DNA of 64,000 nt, taken from contig OZ231127.1 of the NCBI GenBank assembly GCA_965153355.1, positions 18,910,001-18,974,000 of the forward strand. The letters run 5' to 3'. The DNA comes from Flaccisagitta enflata (lineage: Eukaryota > Chaetognatha > Sagittoidea > Aphragmophora). Within the stretch, counting starts at the first letter, position 1, and each line of letters opens with the position of its first letter. Made by a program: the position numbers and the translations under genes. Below, piece by piece: positions 12,391 through 24,760 of the stretch. Below the pieces are notes generated by a model. It did no database searches and was not told where the DNA came from. It saw only the letters and a list, made by a program, of their open reading frames with translations.

Positions 12391-13394
12391 CCATAGATGT
12401 AACGAACTATTGATTTTAAAAATCGACCAGGTCGAACAAATCATGGTCGAACCCCTCCCAAAAATCAACTTAAAATCGACCATAGGTCGATCTTTTGCCA
12501 GTTAGCCTTTTTACCATGTGAAATATCGTATATAATCACAGCAACATGTTTCAGAAGCCACTCTATATCGACAGATAAGTTATCCACATTGTAGCCAATC
12601 ATTAATATGAAAAAAGAAATAAGAGCCAGCTTATCAGGAGAGACAAGCTTTTGTAGTGGTAGAATTTTGTTTCAGAGCCTGGGTTCCGCAATTTTATCTG
12701 TACTTTTATACTTAACTATGGTAAAATAAAAACACTTTGTTTTGCTTATTTCTTCTTAACTATGAGCCTGAACCATGGGCAATCCATGACCGTTTGAAAG
12801 TCTTGTAAAAAATCTTCTTAATAGGATGTTACTGGTCATTGTAGCTCTATTTGTTTAGAAATGGCAAAGGTTTGACGAAAAATATCACTGGAAATTGAAA
12901 AAAAATAGTAATTCAATTTCTTCAATGAAATTCTAAAATCACTTGATTTTTGTCAATTATGCAGCTCAGGATCGTCTGGCCTCTTGTATGAGCAAATAAA
13001 AAGAAACTGAATTTTCTTTAAAATGGCGCCAAAAACAATTTCTAACATACTCACTGCGTTTCATTTCTATGTAACCAATGAAAATCACAGTGAATATCCA
13101 ATTTTTTGACTACCTGTCTTCATCCCAAAGCCTAACAATTGCTTGGATGTGAAACCCTCCCCAAGAAAATTCAATTTACGAGCTTGTCTTCTAACTCAAA
13201 TTTTAATCAGTCTCATCCATCAGAGGAAGTCAAGCCTATATAGCCAGAGAAAAAAACCACAAAAATCTCGACCCGATTCATTTGTGTTTTGTTGACTCAG
13301 GAAGATTGTTTACAAACACTGATCGACCCGATCAATCGACCAGTCGATTAGTTCGTGACACCTCTGGTCTGTTCCATTCCATCTCCAGTTTTCT
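12391..13394. other. No gene; spacer between twin arrays
   Basis: AT-rich. It has ATCGACC/GGTCGA words near both ends (12410-12495 and 13265-13350), suggesting that the twin arrays and flanks come from one larger repeat. Confidence 0.4.
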
Positions 13395-13530
13395 GTTCGT
13401 GCTTAAAGACAGTGTGTCCGTCCGTGATTGTCTGTTCGTGCTTGGAGACAATGTGTTCGTCCGTGATTGTGTGTCCGTGTCTAGTGACAGTGTGTTTCTC
13501 CGTTATTGTCTCCGTTATTGTCCATTCCAT
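13395..13530. repeat. ~40-bp minisatellite, array 2
   Basis: The same unit as at 12225-12390 in the same orientation, preceded by CTGTTCCATTCCATCTCCAG. Confidence 0.8.
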
Positions 13531-13595
13531 CTCCAGTTTATTTTTCTTACTGTATGACTGCTATGTAGGCCTCTTTATCTTTCATCTTATCAATT

Positions 13596-13763
13596 AAGCT
13601 TTCTGTCTGTCTGTCTGTCCGGTTGTCTGTCCCTGTCTTCGTCTTGCTATCTCAGTCTCTGTATATCTGCCTATCTGTCTGTCTTTCCTCTGTCTCGATG
13701 TCTATCTGTCTGTCTATCAGTTTCTGTCTCTCTGTGTCTGTCTATCTTTGTGTGTGTGTGTGT

Positions 13764-13858
<95 letters not shown>
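13596..13858. repeat. (TGTC)n, (TG)n and (TC)n microsatellites
   Basis: Impure CTGT/CTAT repeats lead into short TG and then about 90 bp of TC. Confidence 0.95.
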
Positions 13859-13861
<3 letters not shown>

Positions 13862-14305
13862 ACTACACTATAGGATTGTGGATATCTCAAACCGTTTAGC
13901 CTAGAAATGAAGTCAAGTACACAAAGTTGAGTCTTTAGATCTTTAGTCTGTCTCGACTCGTAGAATTAATTGACTAGTATTGATAAGCAAAAAAGACTCA
14001 ACTGTCAAAAAGTCGACAATTCTTGAGAGTTGTAAAAAAAAAACCCAATCCATCAATTTATCTTCCATGAAATGTTTTTTTTTCATATTTAAAAAAGAAA
14101 GCCAACCCCACAGACTTTTTTCCCTCTCTCATCATCAATATTCTTTGGTATTTTTGGGTTGGGATGTAAACAAGCCCAACAGGCGAACAGTTGCGTTCTC
14201 CGAATTGACTCATTATTACGTAAATAAATCACAACATAATTACATAGTTACATTAGAGAATTGACCTTAAAAGTGACTAAATATGCTACATTTCAACAAT
14301 ATTGC

Positions 14306-14441
14306 TGACCAACCGACCGACCAACAAACTGACCAACGATCAAACTGACCAACCAACCTAACCTACAGACAGATGGACTGAACAACCAACCAACGGACCG
14401 ACATCCAAGGTGCAGAGTCGTGTGCACGCGACTTAAAATAG
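14306..14441 (+). mobile_element. HINE 3' part
   Basis: A GACC/AACC tetranucleotide core is followed by GTGCAGAGTCGTGTGCACGC and GACTTAAAA, the 3' hairpin end of the GTCGCGTGC subfamily. The 5' half is not clear. Confidence 0.45.
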
Positions 14442-14446
14442 ATTTT

Positions 14447-14448
<2 letters not shown>

Positions 14449-14492
<44 letters not shown>

Positions 14493-14500
14493 TGAGTGTG

Positions 14501-14580
<80 letters not shown>
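14449..14580. repeat. (TG)n microsatellite
   Basis: Two TG runs separated by GTGAGTGTGAG. Confidence 0.95.
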
Positions 14581-14583
<3 letters not shown>

Positions 14584-14689
14584 ATGTGCAAAAAAAGGAT
14601 AAACATTGAAATATTCGTTCGATTACGCGGGGCGTGAGCATTGAGTAAAGATTACATGATATCACGGCAGAGAGAAATGGAAAAAAATT

Positions 14690-15250
14690 GAGAAATAAAA
14701 AAATAACGCCGATGGGATTTAAGGGAGGTGGTGAGATAAGAAGAGATGGGTCTTGGATGGGTCTAGGATGGATCTTGGGTGGGTCATGGATGGCTCTTAG
14801 AGGAATCACAGATGGAGCAATAAGGAGCATAGATGGAACAGCGCGTTGTTAGGAAATGAATGATGCGTCCAGGTTGGATCTTTTGTGGATGAAAGGCTTA
14901 TCAAGAGTTAATTTTTGGATGCTGGATCCATATTGGATCGATCGTGAATGGATTTTAGGGATTTATTGAATTTTGGCTCATGGCTGAATTAAGGGGTTCC
15001 CCGGTAAAGTAACGTAGTTCTTGGATGGATCTTTCGCGGATAAAAGAAGGTTTTTGCTGGGGAAATGTGTCCTATGTAGAGAAAGAAATAAAACAATAGT
15101 TCCTCAAGGGATCCAGGATGGATCATTGATGGATCATAGGGTTGATTTGGGGGCAAAAGGGGGGGGGGTAAAATGGGCTTTTGATGGATCAGAGGGTTGA
15201 TTTGGGGGCAAAGGGGTGGGGGGTACAATGGGCTTTTGATGGATCTCGGA
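14690..15250. repeat. GGATGGATCTTGG minisatellite
   Basis: Degenerate GGATGGRTCTTGG-type units. Two near-perfect ~58-bp direct copies lie at about 15120-15240 (GATGGATCA..GGGTTGATTTGGGGGC). Confidence 0.75.
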
Positions 15251-15259
15251 TTTTGGATT

Positions 15260-15860
15260 GGGGAAAGATAGCAACAACTCGTCTGAAGGGAGTCTTTTTG
15301 CCGATGGACGTACGTAAAGAATGAGTAATATCCTCGAGTTTAAAATTAACCAAATTTTCGCGGCCGCAACTTCTTTACAATAATCATTTACTCATGCCTC
15401 AATTCAACGTTGCTTCTTCCTCAATGTAAACATTCTGAAATTTTCTTTTTTCCTAATAGAGCCAAACACCACTTTCATAACACCTATCATTACGGTGCAA
15501 CCAGGGTGGGATAACAGCCTTAAAGTTAAAAGCTATGTTCGTGTTCCATAGAAGTACAGATAGATAGATATACAGGGAGACAGAGTTAGACAGAAAGACA
15601 GACAAATGCACAAACACGCAGATAAACAGGAGAAAGTCGAAAATATTTAAAACAATATTGCCGGTTAACAATGTGACGACGCGACGCGAGGACCACATCT
15701 GGATGGCATCTGCGATGTATCTGGTCAATTTCTATCGTCTCTTACAATAACCAAATCGCAAAATCAGTCGCAACATTTTGTTACCTTTTTTATTGCAACG
15801 AGGAGGCTAACAAAATGGGGCAGAGGGAGAGGGAGGTTTTTATGAGACATTGTCGATGGG
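15260..15860. other. No gene seen
   Basis: Unique-looking sequence without a credible exon; a short degenerate GATA/GACA run is at about 15555-15605. Confidence 0.4.
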
Positions 15861-15864
15861 AAAG

Positions 15865-16135
15865 ACTGACAGACAGACAGACAGACAGACAGAAAGACAG
15901 ACAGACAGACAGACAGACAGACACTGACAGACAGAAAGCTACGTGACGAGATTCGGTCGCACTATCACAATGATATGTACAAAAACACAGTTGCAAATGC
16001 AATGTAACACGCGTATTCCCATGCCCACTCAGCAAACGCATTGTCACAATGACATGTATATAAACACCCACATACAAAGGCAATGTAACACGCGCATTCC
16101 CATGCCCAGTTGCCCACTCAGCCACGCACTGTACA
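15865..16135. repeat. (GACA)n plus an ~85-bp tandem duplication
   Basis: GACA repeats at 15868-15935 are followed by two copies of a unit containing ATGTAACACGCG and ATTCCCATGCCCA (about 15990-16115). Confidence 0.75.
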
Positions 16136-16259
16136 AGAAACACTAACATGCAACCATGCGCACGTCCATGCCCCCCCCCCCCATTTCACACTTACACACC
16201 CAGTGTACACCCACCCATCCTTTATAAAGACGCGTACAGAATAACGGATTTGAAGTCGC

Positions 16260-17280
16260 GAGCACTCTTTAAGCTGCTGAGTTGGTCCATCTGTCCGTCT
16301 GTCAGTTCGTCCAAGCTCAGCCTGTAAAGCCCGGAGTTGGTGTATCGGTCCATCACTCTGTCGGTCAGTCAGTTTCAGCCCGAATTAATTTGGATCAATT
16401 AAGAGAAATGAAAGGTTATGTAATTATTACTATCTTGCTAAATTTGTTGACTTTAACTCATTCCCATCCTTCGCATCGGCATGGTTCTCTGTGATCCTCC
16501 CCTCATTTGGAATGGACAGGGATAATTGGCCTTTAAAAGTTCTTAATGAATAAAAAAAACGCAAGGCAAATAGCAGAAGAAAAAACACATTTCTGTGAAG
16601 AAGGCTAAACAATTCATCCAAGGATTGCACATAGTCAGCGGTAACCGATGCCCTGCTTGAAGTCTTCAACTGAAGAAGTGGAGTGAGAGCAGGGCAGCGG
16701 CTCAAAGAGATGGATGGTGGAAGAAAATAGGCAGTTGTGTAGCATCTGTAGATCGGGTTGATGAGTGCCAACAGGAACCGAAGCAGGCCACGATTTCAAT
16801 TCATGAAACAACTCAAAATAGCGACATTTTTAAGATGTTGTAATTATACAGGCATCTAAGGCTGAGCAAATACAAGAACGGAGAGAGACAGCTTCTCACA
16901 TAATCTCCATTGAAAGTCTACGAATCGCGAAATCGATTTGAACGCTGTACAGAGGCCATAAAATGTCAATATACGATAGTTGATATTTAATATACGAGTG
17001 ACCTCATAAGATCAGGCAGAACAGAGAAAAAGATCATACTATGATCATCACAGTTCATATACTGCGATGATGGCAGTGTGATCCGCGCAGTGTGATGCTT
17101 TTTGTCGTGTAAGTGGGAGGTATCGAAGCGATAGATCCTTGACTATAAAGACCGTCTGTCCGTTGATCCGTCTATTGGTCCGTCGGTTGATCCGTAAGCA
17201 TGAGTTGAAAATGCCAAGTCGTGCCTTTCCGTTTCCTCCCCTTCCCCCCCACTCCTCGATCCCGACGATGTTGTGACCTA
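16260..17280. other. No confident gene; GTCY tracts
   Basis: GTCY words at about 16285-16375 and 17150-17205 look like cores of decayed HINEs. On the minus strand 16847-16640 is open for about 66 codons (begins KCRYFELFHELKSWP) but lacks a credible acceptor. It could be an exon or a decayed fragment; I do not call it. Confidence 0.35.
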
Positions 17281-17884
17281 GCGTTACTTGTTCAATTTTC
17301 ATCCCTCAGTTGATGTTTGGGGTAAACTGGGGCTTGTAAACTTTCTTGATGCGCACTTTCTTGATGCGCAAGATGAAGAAGAAAAAAAAGAAGTAAAGAT
17401 TGCCCGAAGGATGAGTAAATCGAATCGAAAAACTAACAGGAAATCACTGGGTTGGGTTCGCAAACTTACTAAATGAAAAAAGCTTTTAAAAACTAACCAA
17501 CAAGCAGATAGTCTAAGCAGAGGCGCCAATGGGCAGAAAAAAAAAACGATTCGTGGCGAATGTACGATAAGAAATAATGGCGTGGTGTAGTTAGCACATA
17601 TACAAAATTACGTGTTAGAAAATACACGTAATATAAACACATTCTTTAGTGGTTTCAGATTGCCAAAAGGGATGGATGGATCACAGAACCAGAAACACAA
17701 ACCACCCCATCCTAGGACCACGCCTGTAACACAAGCCACCCATGTAGATCACAAAAACTTTTTAAAGAAGTTCTCGTTTCAGAAATGAGCGAGAGAGGCT
17801 CAGTTGGCACACTTTTCCATGAATGAAAAATCTTGAAGAATGAATTACATCATGATGAAGTATAAAAAACAAAGAAAGGAATTC

Positions 17885-18047
17885 ATTCCTCAAGATTTCA
17901 GTGAAACGAGGGCAATGACATGAAGGGGCAATGACCTGAGGGCAATGACATGAGGGGGCAATGACATGAAAAGACAATGAAACGAGGTCAATGACATGTG
18001 GGAGCAATAACACGAGGGCAATGTCATGAGGTCAATGACATGAGGGG
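17885..18047. repeat. GGCAATGACATGAGG minisatellite, part 1
   Basis: 15-17 bp units of GGGCAATGACATGAGG. It continues after the inserted hAT-like element at 18048-19645, so that element landed in the array. 17290-17884 holds no clear gene. Confidence 0.85.
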
Positions 18048-18133
18048 CAATGCCTGGCGGGACTTGGGTCCCGAGGTCCCGACATGTCGGGACATCACCT
18101 TGTCCCGAATTCCCAGGACCTGATGCATATCCC

Positions 18134-18185
18134 GGCCCTCTGCCTCCTCCTCCTCCTCCTCCTCCTCCTCCTCCTCCTCCTCCTC
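18134..18185. repeat. (CCT)n microsatellite
   Basis: About 50 bp inside the hAT-like element; copy 2 carries a shorter complementary GGA run at about 55619-55640. Confidence 0.9.
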
Positions 18186-18426
18186 CATCTGTATTTTGAA
18201 AAATTGTTTTCTTACATATTCTTTTTTACATTCATGGTAAATTTTCCGTGATCATTTTAGAATTATGGAACAAAAAATTATTGCATTGATGAGTAATTCT
18301 ATTATAAAATTGTTTTGGTGCCATCATTCTTTTTTTTCTTGTTTTCATTTTTCATTTTTCTCAAATATCTTTTTTTTTCAACTTTTATTTAAATCTTTTT
18401 CATATTTCATATTTTTATTTTTTCAT

Positions 18427-18585
18427 TTTTAGTTGCGGACACGCAATTCTATAAGAGGCTTTGTCCGTCCGCTGGTTGGTCGGTTGGTCGCTTGGTCCGT
18501 GGTGATTGAGTTGAAAAGTGGGAAAACGCGCATTTCTGCCCCTGCCAACCTGTCCGCAACTGATGGCCGTGTATCCGGCCTTGTT
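18427..18585 (-). mobile_element. Nested HINE, GGCCG-hairpin subfamily
   Basis: Ends are TTAGTTGCGGACACGCAA and CTGTCCGCAACTGATGG then CCGTGTATCCGGCCTTGTT. Subterminal pair GTTGCGGAC/GTCCGCAAC, with GTCC/GGTTGGTC in the core. It lies inside the hAT-like element; the sister copy at 54359-55734 has no insert here. Confidence 0.75.
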
Positions 18586-18804
18586 GTTATTCTTTAGCAT
18601 CAATTATTTCAATTCTTTCTTTTCACTTCTTTTAAATCTATTTGCATAAATATTTTAATCTAAGAATACAAATGAATATTTTGTTTAAAAAGAATTCAAA
18701 AACACATTTTAAAATGATCGATTATTCTCCCATATGATAAACTCGAGATCATTACAAAAGAATTAGAATGAGATTTAGAATGACCTCTTAACTCTTTTCT
18801 TTTC

Positions 18805-18967
<163 letters not shown>

Positions 18968-19016
18968 TCTTTCTCTTTCTCAACAAAGAAAAAATTCGAA
19001 GACAGTTAATGGAAAG

Positions 19017-19273
19017 AACAAGGTCATTAGACCTAAGTCGCGTGCATCGGCACTCTCAAAAAATGTCAGGCAGACAGACGGACAATTTTTTTTTTCAACA
19101 GCACTTTTAAAAGCTTTTTTACCCCTCCAAGTTTTTTCCTGCCATTCAGGGCCATCAAAAACGCGATAAAAAGCCTTAAAAACGACTTTGTGACGGATGG
19201 ACCGACTGACCGACCAACGGACGGGCCGACCGACCGACAAAGTGGCTTATAGAGTTGCGTAGCACGCGACTAA
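19017..19273 (+). mobile_element. Nested HINE, GTCGCGTGC subfamily
   Basis: AACAAGGTCATTAGACC start, GTCGCGTGCATCGG, GACC/GACG core, then TTATAGAGTTGCGTAGCACG and CGACTAA. Absent from the sister hAT-like copy. Confidence 0.75.
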
Positions 19274-19645
19274 TAATCAGGAATCGCGATTGGGGGATTA
19301 TCATAACTTCCGGTCATCGACAACCAAACATCAGAACATCGAGTCTCAAACTAAATTCAAACTACAAATGGGGACTGTAGTTGCAGTATATTCTGCATTT
19401 TTTCTTATTAAAATCGCTTATATATCTTTTCTTTTTTTCATTGTTAACAATTTTTCAACAGTGTTTTAAAAAGAATTATAAGTATACTGTTGTTAGTTAG
19501 ATTTTTTGTACTATTACCTAGTACCGGAGCCCTCTACCGAACCTTAGTACTGCCCCTGCCCATACCGAGGTTCCGACTTCCGGTATTCGGCCCTACCGTG
19601 CCGAGGAACCGGCCGACCCTGCCCATGAGGTCCCGCAAGGCATTG

Positions 19646-20640
19646 ATGAGGGGTTAGTGACATGAGAGCAATGACATGAGGTCAATGACATGAGAGCAAT
19701 GACATGAGGTCGATGACATGAGGGCAATGAAATGTGGGGGCAATGACACAAGGGAAATGGCATGAGGTCGATGACATGGGGGGGCAACTACACGAGGGCT
19801 ATGAAATAATGACAATTACACAAGGGCAATGACATGAAGGGGCAATGACATCAGGGCGTTAGCATGAGGACAATAAACCGCAGGCAGTCAAACAAGGGCG
19901 AAAATTGAGAGCAATGGCTCCAGAACTGAGACTTGATGGCAATGACATGATGTGGGGGCAATGACACAAGGGAAATGGCATGAGGTTAATGACATGAGGG
20001 GGCAACAACACGAGGGCAATGAAATAATGACAATTACGCAAGGGCAATGACATGAAGGGGCAATGACATCAGGGCGTTAGCATGAGGAAAATAAACCGCA
20101 GGCAGTGAAACAAGGGCGAAAATTGTGAACAATGGCTCAAGAACTGAGACCTGATGGCAATTGAGGGCAATGAAACAAGTGTAATGAAACAAGGGCAAAA
20201 ACTAAGGGCAATGGCTCGAGAACTGAGACATGATGGTAATGACACGAGGGCAATGACATGAGGCCGTGATGAAACAAGGGCAAAAAGTATGGGCAATGGC
20301 TCGAGAACTGGGACGTGATGGAAATGACACGAGGGCAATGACACAAGGGTAATGACAGGGGGGCAATGACAGAAGAGCAATGACACAAGAGCAATGAAAC
20401 TAAAGTGATTAAACAAGGGCAAAAAAATGAGGGCAATGGATCAAGAATTGAGACACGATGGCAATGAAACGAGGGCAGTGGAACAAGGGCAAAAATTGAG
20501 GGTAATTGCTCGAGAACAGGGAGATGAGGGCAATGAAACGAGAGCAGTGAAACAATGGTAAAAATGCCGGCAATGACTCGAGAACTGAGACACGGTGTAA
20601 TGGCTGCGACATGAGGGCAATGACCGCATTTATTGATAAA
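19646..20640. repeat. GGCAATGACATGAGG minisatellite, part 2
   Basis: About 1 kb of degenerate 15-17 bp units, with higher-order blocks such as GGGCGAAAATTGAGAGCAAT and GGCTCGAGAACTGAGAC recurring every 90-110 bp. It is responsible for the Leu/Pro/Cys/His-rich open frames on the minus strand. Confidence 0.85.
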
Positions 20641-20790
20641 AACAAGGCCGTATACATGGGCCGGGTAGGAAGGGGCATTGCATTATGGCAAAAAACGGCT
20701 CACATCTCAAAAAAAGCTACAGCCGACGGACCAACCGACAGACCAACGGACCGATGCAGCAACGCATTGAGTTGCGTGTCATCGATATGA
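20641..20790 (+). mobile_element. HINE-like element, diverged
   Basis: AACAAGGCCGTATACATGGGCC, GGGGCATTGCATTATGGC, GACGGACCAACCGACAGACC, then CGCATTGAGTTGCGTGTC. It has the order of the family, with decayed ends. Confidence 0.5.
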
Positions 20791-20879
20791 TCTTTACCAT
20801 CTGCTCCTCGATCCTCCGTCATCGCATTATTCTAACACCATATAAAGAAAGATAGTGGATTTTCTGATCGTTTTCTCAG

Positions 20880-20946
20880 GTCAGCTAGACGAGGCAGTAA
20901 ATGATATATCGATTTTTACGGTGGCGCCTCATGCCCAATTCTTCAG
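20880..20946 (+). CDS. Candidate internal exon, unknown protein
   Basis: A strong acceptor (CGTTTTCTCAG) precedes 67 nt that end at CTTCAG|GTTTGG. The frame reads QLDEAVNDISIFTVAPHAQF with phases 1 and 2. The donor GTTTGG is weak, although the same hexamer serves an exon of the SET gene here. Two downstream acceptors fit the phase: 21644 (strong pyrimidine tract, stop after 12 codons) and a weak one before the Lys/Glu-rich frame ending at 22138. No family is recognised. Confidence 0.35.
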
Positions 20947-20954
20947 GTTTGGCC

Positions 20955-21055
20955 CTGTTCCTTCCTTCCATCCCCCATTTGGCCCCCATTCGGCCCCCAT
21001 TTGGCCTCCATTTGGCCCCCATTTGGCCTCCATCTGCGCCCATTTCCCCTTCAGC
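20955..21055. repeat. GGCCCCCATTT minisatellite
   Basis: Units of about 12-14 bp (ATTTGGCCCCC/TTTGGCCTCC) directly after the candidate exon. Confidence 0.75.
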
Positions 21056-21215
21056 CTCGTTTTCCTCCTTTTTTTTCTTTTTCAATTTTTCAATCATTTC
21101 TTTCGTGGTTTGGCCTCATTTTTTTTTCTCTTCTTTTTTTTCAAATCTAATTCTTAATTTGACTCAGATCGCTTCTTTTACCCATTACATTTTTTTTGTT
21201 TATTCTCTCTTTGCC

Positions 21216-21248
<33 letters not shown>

Positions 21249-21275
21249 TATTCAATATTTCTGAGTGTGTCTGTC

Positions 21276-21593
<318 letters not shown>

Positions 21594-21643
21594 TAAAAAT
21601 CTGTTTTCGTTTCTTTTCTACTTCTTCGCCCTTTTCTATCCAG

Positions 21644-21681
21644 TCGTGAAAGACTCAGATTCGAGGGAAAATTTGAATAAA
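21644..21681 (+). CDS. Candidate last exon (short)
   Basis: The acceptor CCCTTTTCTATCCAG is strong. From 21644 the phase left by the exon at 20880-20946 gives RERLRFEGKFE and a TAA stop, followed at once by AATAAA-like words (21677, 21697). The phase match and pyrimidine tract are the only evidence. Confidence 0.25.
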
Positions 21682-22004
21682 CGAAAATAAGATAAATAAA
21701 TGGAAAAAGAGTGAAAGAGAGAGAGAGAAAGAGAGAGAAAAAGAAGAGAAAAAATTAAAGAAGAGAAAAGGAGTATAGATAGGAGAGAGGGAGAGAGAAG
21801 GAATTAATCGAATCATCAGTGAAAATCTCGGCATAAAATCCATTTTGTTACCGATAAGAAAAGCGCGTCAAATTTTCAACGCGTGCGATTAAAAAAAAGA
21901 AAAAAGAAGTGAATAAAGCGAAAAGAATGTGCCCATCAGCCCTCTTGATTCTGGGGCAGTGAGCAGCGCCGCTCGTCGGCAGGGTAAGAAAGATATCGGC
22001 AGGT

Positions 22005-22138
22005 CCCGGAAGAAGAAGTTGGAGAAAAAGGGGAAAAGGGGGAAGAAGGAAGAAGAAGAGGAAGAAGACGAGGAAGATGACGAAGGCGGAGACGAACACG
22101 AAAACGTAATAAAGGGAGAAATGATGGTTGAAGAATAG
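22005..22138 (+). CDS. Candidate last exon, Lys/Glu-rich tail
   Basis: An open frame ends with TAG at 22136-22138: a basic stretch (RKKKLEKKGKRGKK), a run of Glu/Asp, then ENVIKGEMMVEE. Basic-then-acidic tails are common in chromatin-binding proteins, but purine-rich low-complexity DNA gives the same look. The frame is open upstream to about 21929. If it is an exon, acceptors at CGGCAG or ATCGGCAG (about 22004) would serve; both lack a good pyrimidine tract. It is an alternative to the exon at 21644. Confidence 0.25.
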
Positions 22139-22267
22139 CAATTGAAGTCAGCTTTAGGATAATTTGCATATTGCAGTTTAAAGATTATCGCTCCATGGCA
22201 ATGTCGCTGATTTGATTTACAGTCAATATGAATTGTAATCAGATCTTGAAATAAATATCAATTTATT

Positions 22268-22669
22268 GGGAAAAAATCGAAAAACGTTTTTTGATTTTTT
22301 GAGTCCAGGGTTAGAAATTAATGTTTCCCGGCCAATTTTAGAAAGTTGAGTCAGAACTAGGCTCGCCCGTGGCTGGGGTTGAAATTGGTACCGGGTGAAA
22401 GAGGGCACTTTTTTACACCTTCTGGAAAAGAGCAGGGCACTGTGGGACCAATACTTTAGGCGCTATGAATTTTTTAATCTTTTCTTATTTTTTTACATTT
22501 TCCACAGCCACAGAGTGAGAGAGACAGCGACAGAGACACAGTGAATCAGACACAAACAACACACACACATGCACGCGCACACACACACACACACACACAC
22601 ATACACACACACACACACAAAACAGCACTTACGATTTTTTTCCGGTCGGCGAGAGCCGCCTTTACTGGT
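22268..22669 (-). mobile_element. HINE-like element, GGAAAAAAGTC subfamily
   Basis: GGGAAAAAATCGAAAAACG at the left; CTTACGATTTTTTTCCGG, GGCGAGAGCCGCC and TTTACTGGT at the right. A CA microsatellite is at 22560-22618. Confidence 0.5.
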
Positions 22670-23560
22670 TGTAAAATAGAGGGAGGAATTCTCATGAACA
22701 TTGAATAGTTGTCAACGTCGTTCTGCGTTTTACGTAGCACCCCGCATCAGATTTGCACTGATGATGAATAAATTGAAAACATGGGGATCATTAGAAATGC
22801 TCCCCTTCATTAGCCTCTGGCAATCAGAGTATTACCGGACTTCTGACTGGTTGTGAATATGCTCATTGCTTAGTGAATCTCTGAGCGTGGTAAGAACGGC
22901 ACGGAGGGCGTCATGCGGCTATGGAGTGCGATGAGGGAGGGCTTAACTTTTCTGGTCGGCAGCGTTGCAGCCTGCAGGAAAGAATTTTGCTTCTCGGTAG
23001 AAAAGAAGAATCAAGAGGCCTGGTGCCCATGTCCAAAAAAAGTAAAACCGATTAACTTTAAAGTATAAAGAACTAACATAAGCATATGTACTACAAGCCT
23101 TTGTCAAAGTAGGGTTAAAGTGCGGAGATGTAAGGCACTAATTATGAAACTAGGGCGTGGTTGCCTTGGTCATGGTCATCGTTACCGTGGCAGAAGAGGC
23201 CCGACATAACATCGACGTTGCTTGATGGCACCACGTCCCAGACTCCGAGGCGCCATCTCCCCTTTGCGCACGATATTAAAACTTGAGAGCTTAACTACCT
23301 TTTAATGGCGAAAAAATGAGATTAAACCCGCCCTTTTTTTATGGCCGTTAATCGTAACGCTAGTGAAATTTTTCTCCTTAGCGTCTGTCTTCCTTTTTTA
23401 AGTCACATTCACGCAACTCATGTCACTACATGCGCCAGTGGCACAGGAATTAGCCTCACAAATTATGTTCGAGATAATGTAAAAAACCACATGACGTTGA
23501 TTTAACACGTGTTGGTATGGCTTGGAAGCCCAAAAAAGCTTTAAAACATCTCAAAATAAC
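22670..23560. other. No gene seen
   Basis: Mixed-composition sequence with no credible exon on either strand and no recognised repeat. Confidence 0.4.
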
Positions 23561-23574
23561 TAAAAAATGGCCAA

Positions 23575-23873
23575 AATGCTCGATCAGGTCCATTGCGCGC
23601 CGCGATCCGGTCATTTTTTACCTGTTTTGACCCCCCCAATCGATTCTACGGTCAAAAATACTCCTAGAGTGAATCTCGATACCCAGTGCTCCTACCCCAT
23701 CTATGTGTACTCTCTGAGTGTACGCAATGACAGAGAGTACGCAATGATGGGATAGGAGCACTGGATATCGAGACTCACCCTAGGGGTCTTGTTAACCGTA
23801 GAATCGATTGGAGGGGTCAAATTAGGTCAAAAATGACCGGATCGCGGCGCGCAACGGACCGGATCGAGCATTA
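23575..23873. mobile_element. Fold-back element, ~300 bp near-perfect palindrome
   Basis: The left arm starts TGCTCGATCAGGTCC and holds GCGCGCCGCGATCCGGTCAT. The right arm is its reverse complement (ATGACCGGATCGCGGCGCGC ... GGATCGAGCA). The arms are about 140 bp with few mismatches, and the centre lies near 23722 (TGTACGCAATGACAGAGAG). Confidence 0.85.
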
Positions 23874-24189
23874 TGACACTTTTTTTCTTTATTTTCCATC
23901 TATTTCCGGTGCTTGGCCTGGTCTTTGAGCTTCCTTATACTCGGCAAGTGATACAACTTGGCTTAAAGTGTTTCTAAAATATTGTGAATAACCGTTTAAT
24001 GACGATTTTTTGTCAGGAGGGGTGTTTTTAACTGATTTTCTTGTTTTAGGGCCCTCTATCGAGCATAAAAACGTAGGAAAACAGGAAAAACTGGGAAAAA
24101 GTCGCCATTTTGATTAACGCCTGTTTATGTTTTTTTTCCTTAAGAGCAGCTGATGGAGTAATAAGCAGGAGGAAGGTGAAGAGGGAGCG

Positions 24190-24581
24190 GTGGTAGGTAA
24201 GGAGGGGGACGAGGAGGGGGGGAGGAGGAGGAAGAAGAAGAAGAAGAAGAAGAAGATAGAAACAACTAACTCGAAGAAGAATCTTGTTTAACTGCCGTCC
24301 AACTCTTTTGTCATTTGGATGGTGGCATTGAAGAAGTAGAAGAAGAAGAAGAAGAAGAAGAAGAAGGAGAAGGAGAAGAAGAAGAAGGAGAAGGAGAAGA
24401 AGGAGAAGAAGAAGAAGGAGAAGGAGAAGAAGAAGAAGGAGAAAAAGAAGGAGGAGGAGGAGGAGGTGTTGATGCAGTCGATGCAAACCGACTGCAAATC
24501 TTTTTTAAATGTAACGGTTCACATAATTTGTTGGAAGAAGAAGAAGAAGAAGAAGAAGAAGAAGAAGAAGAAGAAGAAGAA

Positions 24582-24628
<47 letters not shown>

Positions 24629-24645
24629 AGAGGAGACCGTGAAAA
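24190..24645. repeat. (GAA)n/(GGA)n microsatellites
   Basis: Three purine runs (about 24197-24255, 24337-24465, 24533-24635). The poly-Glu, poly-Ser and poly-Leu frames here are artefacts. Confidence 0.95.
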
Positions 24646-24659
24646 CCCCAAAAAAGTAG

Positions 24660-24760
24660 TGTGATGGACGGACCGGCGGACGGACGAATGGACCGATGGG
24701 CGGACCAATGGATGGACCGACAAAGCGAGGTGTAGAGTCGCGTAGCACGCGACTAAAAAA
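24660..24760 (+). mobile_element. HINE 3' half
   Basis: A GGACCGGCGGACGGACG core, then GTGTAGAGTCGCGTAGCACG and CGACTAAAAA. The 5' half is replaced by, or hidden in, the purine-rich tract. Confidence 0.55.

Noticed and set aside
16640-16847. 66-codon minus-strand frame with protein-like composition
   Set aside because: No acceptor, weak donors and no start; left as a note only.
19646-20678. Leu/Pro/Cys/His-rich minus-strand frames resembling zinc-finger spacing
   Set aside because: They follow the 15-17 bp minisatellite period; no true C2H2 pattern.
24046-24748. Poly-Glu, Ser and Leu frames
   Set aside because: (GAA)n repeats, no splice or start context.
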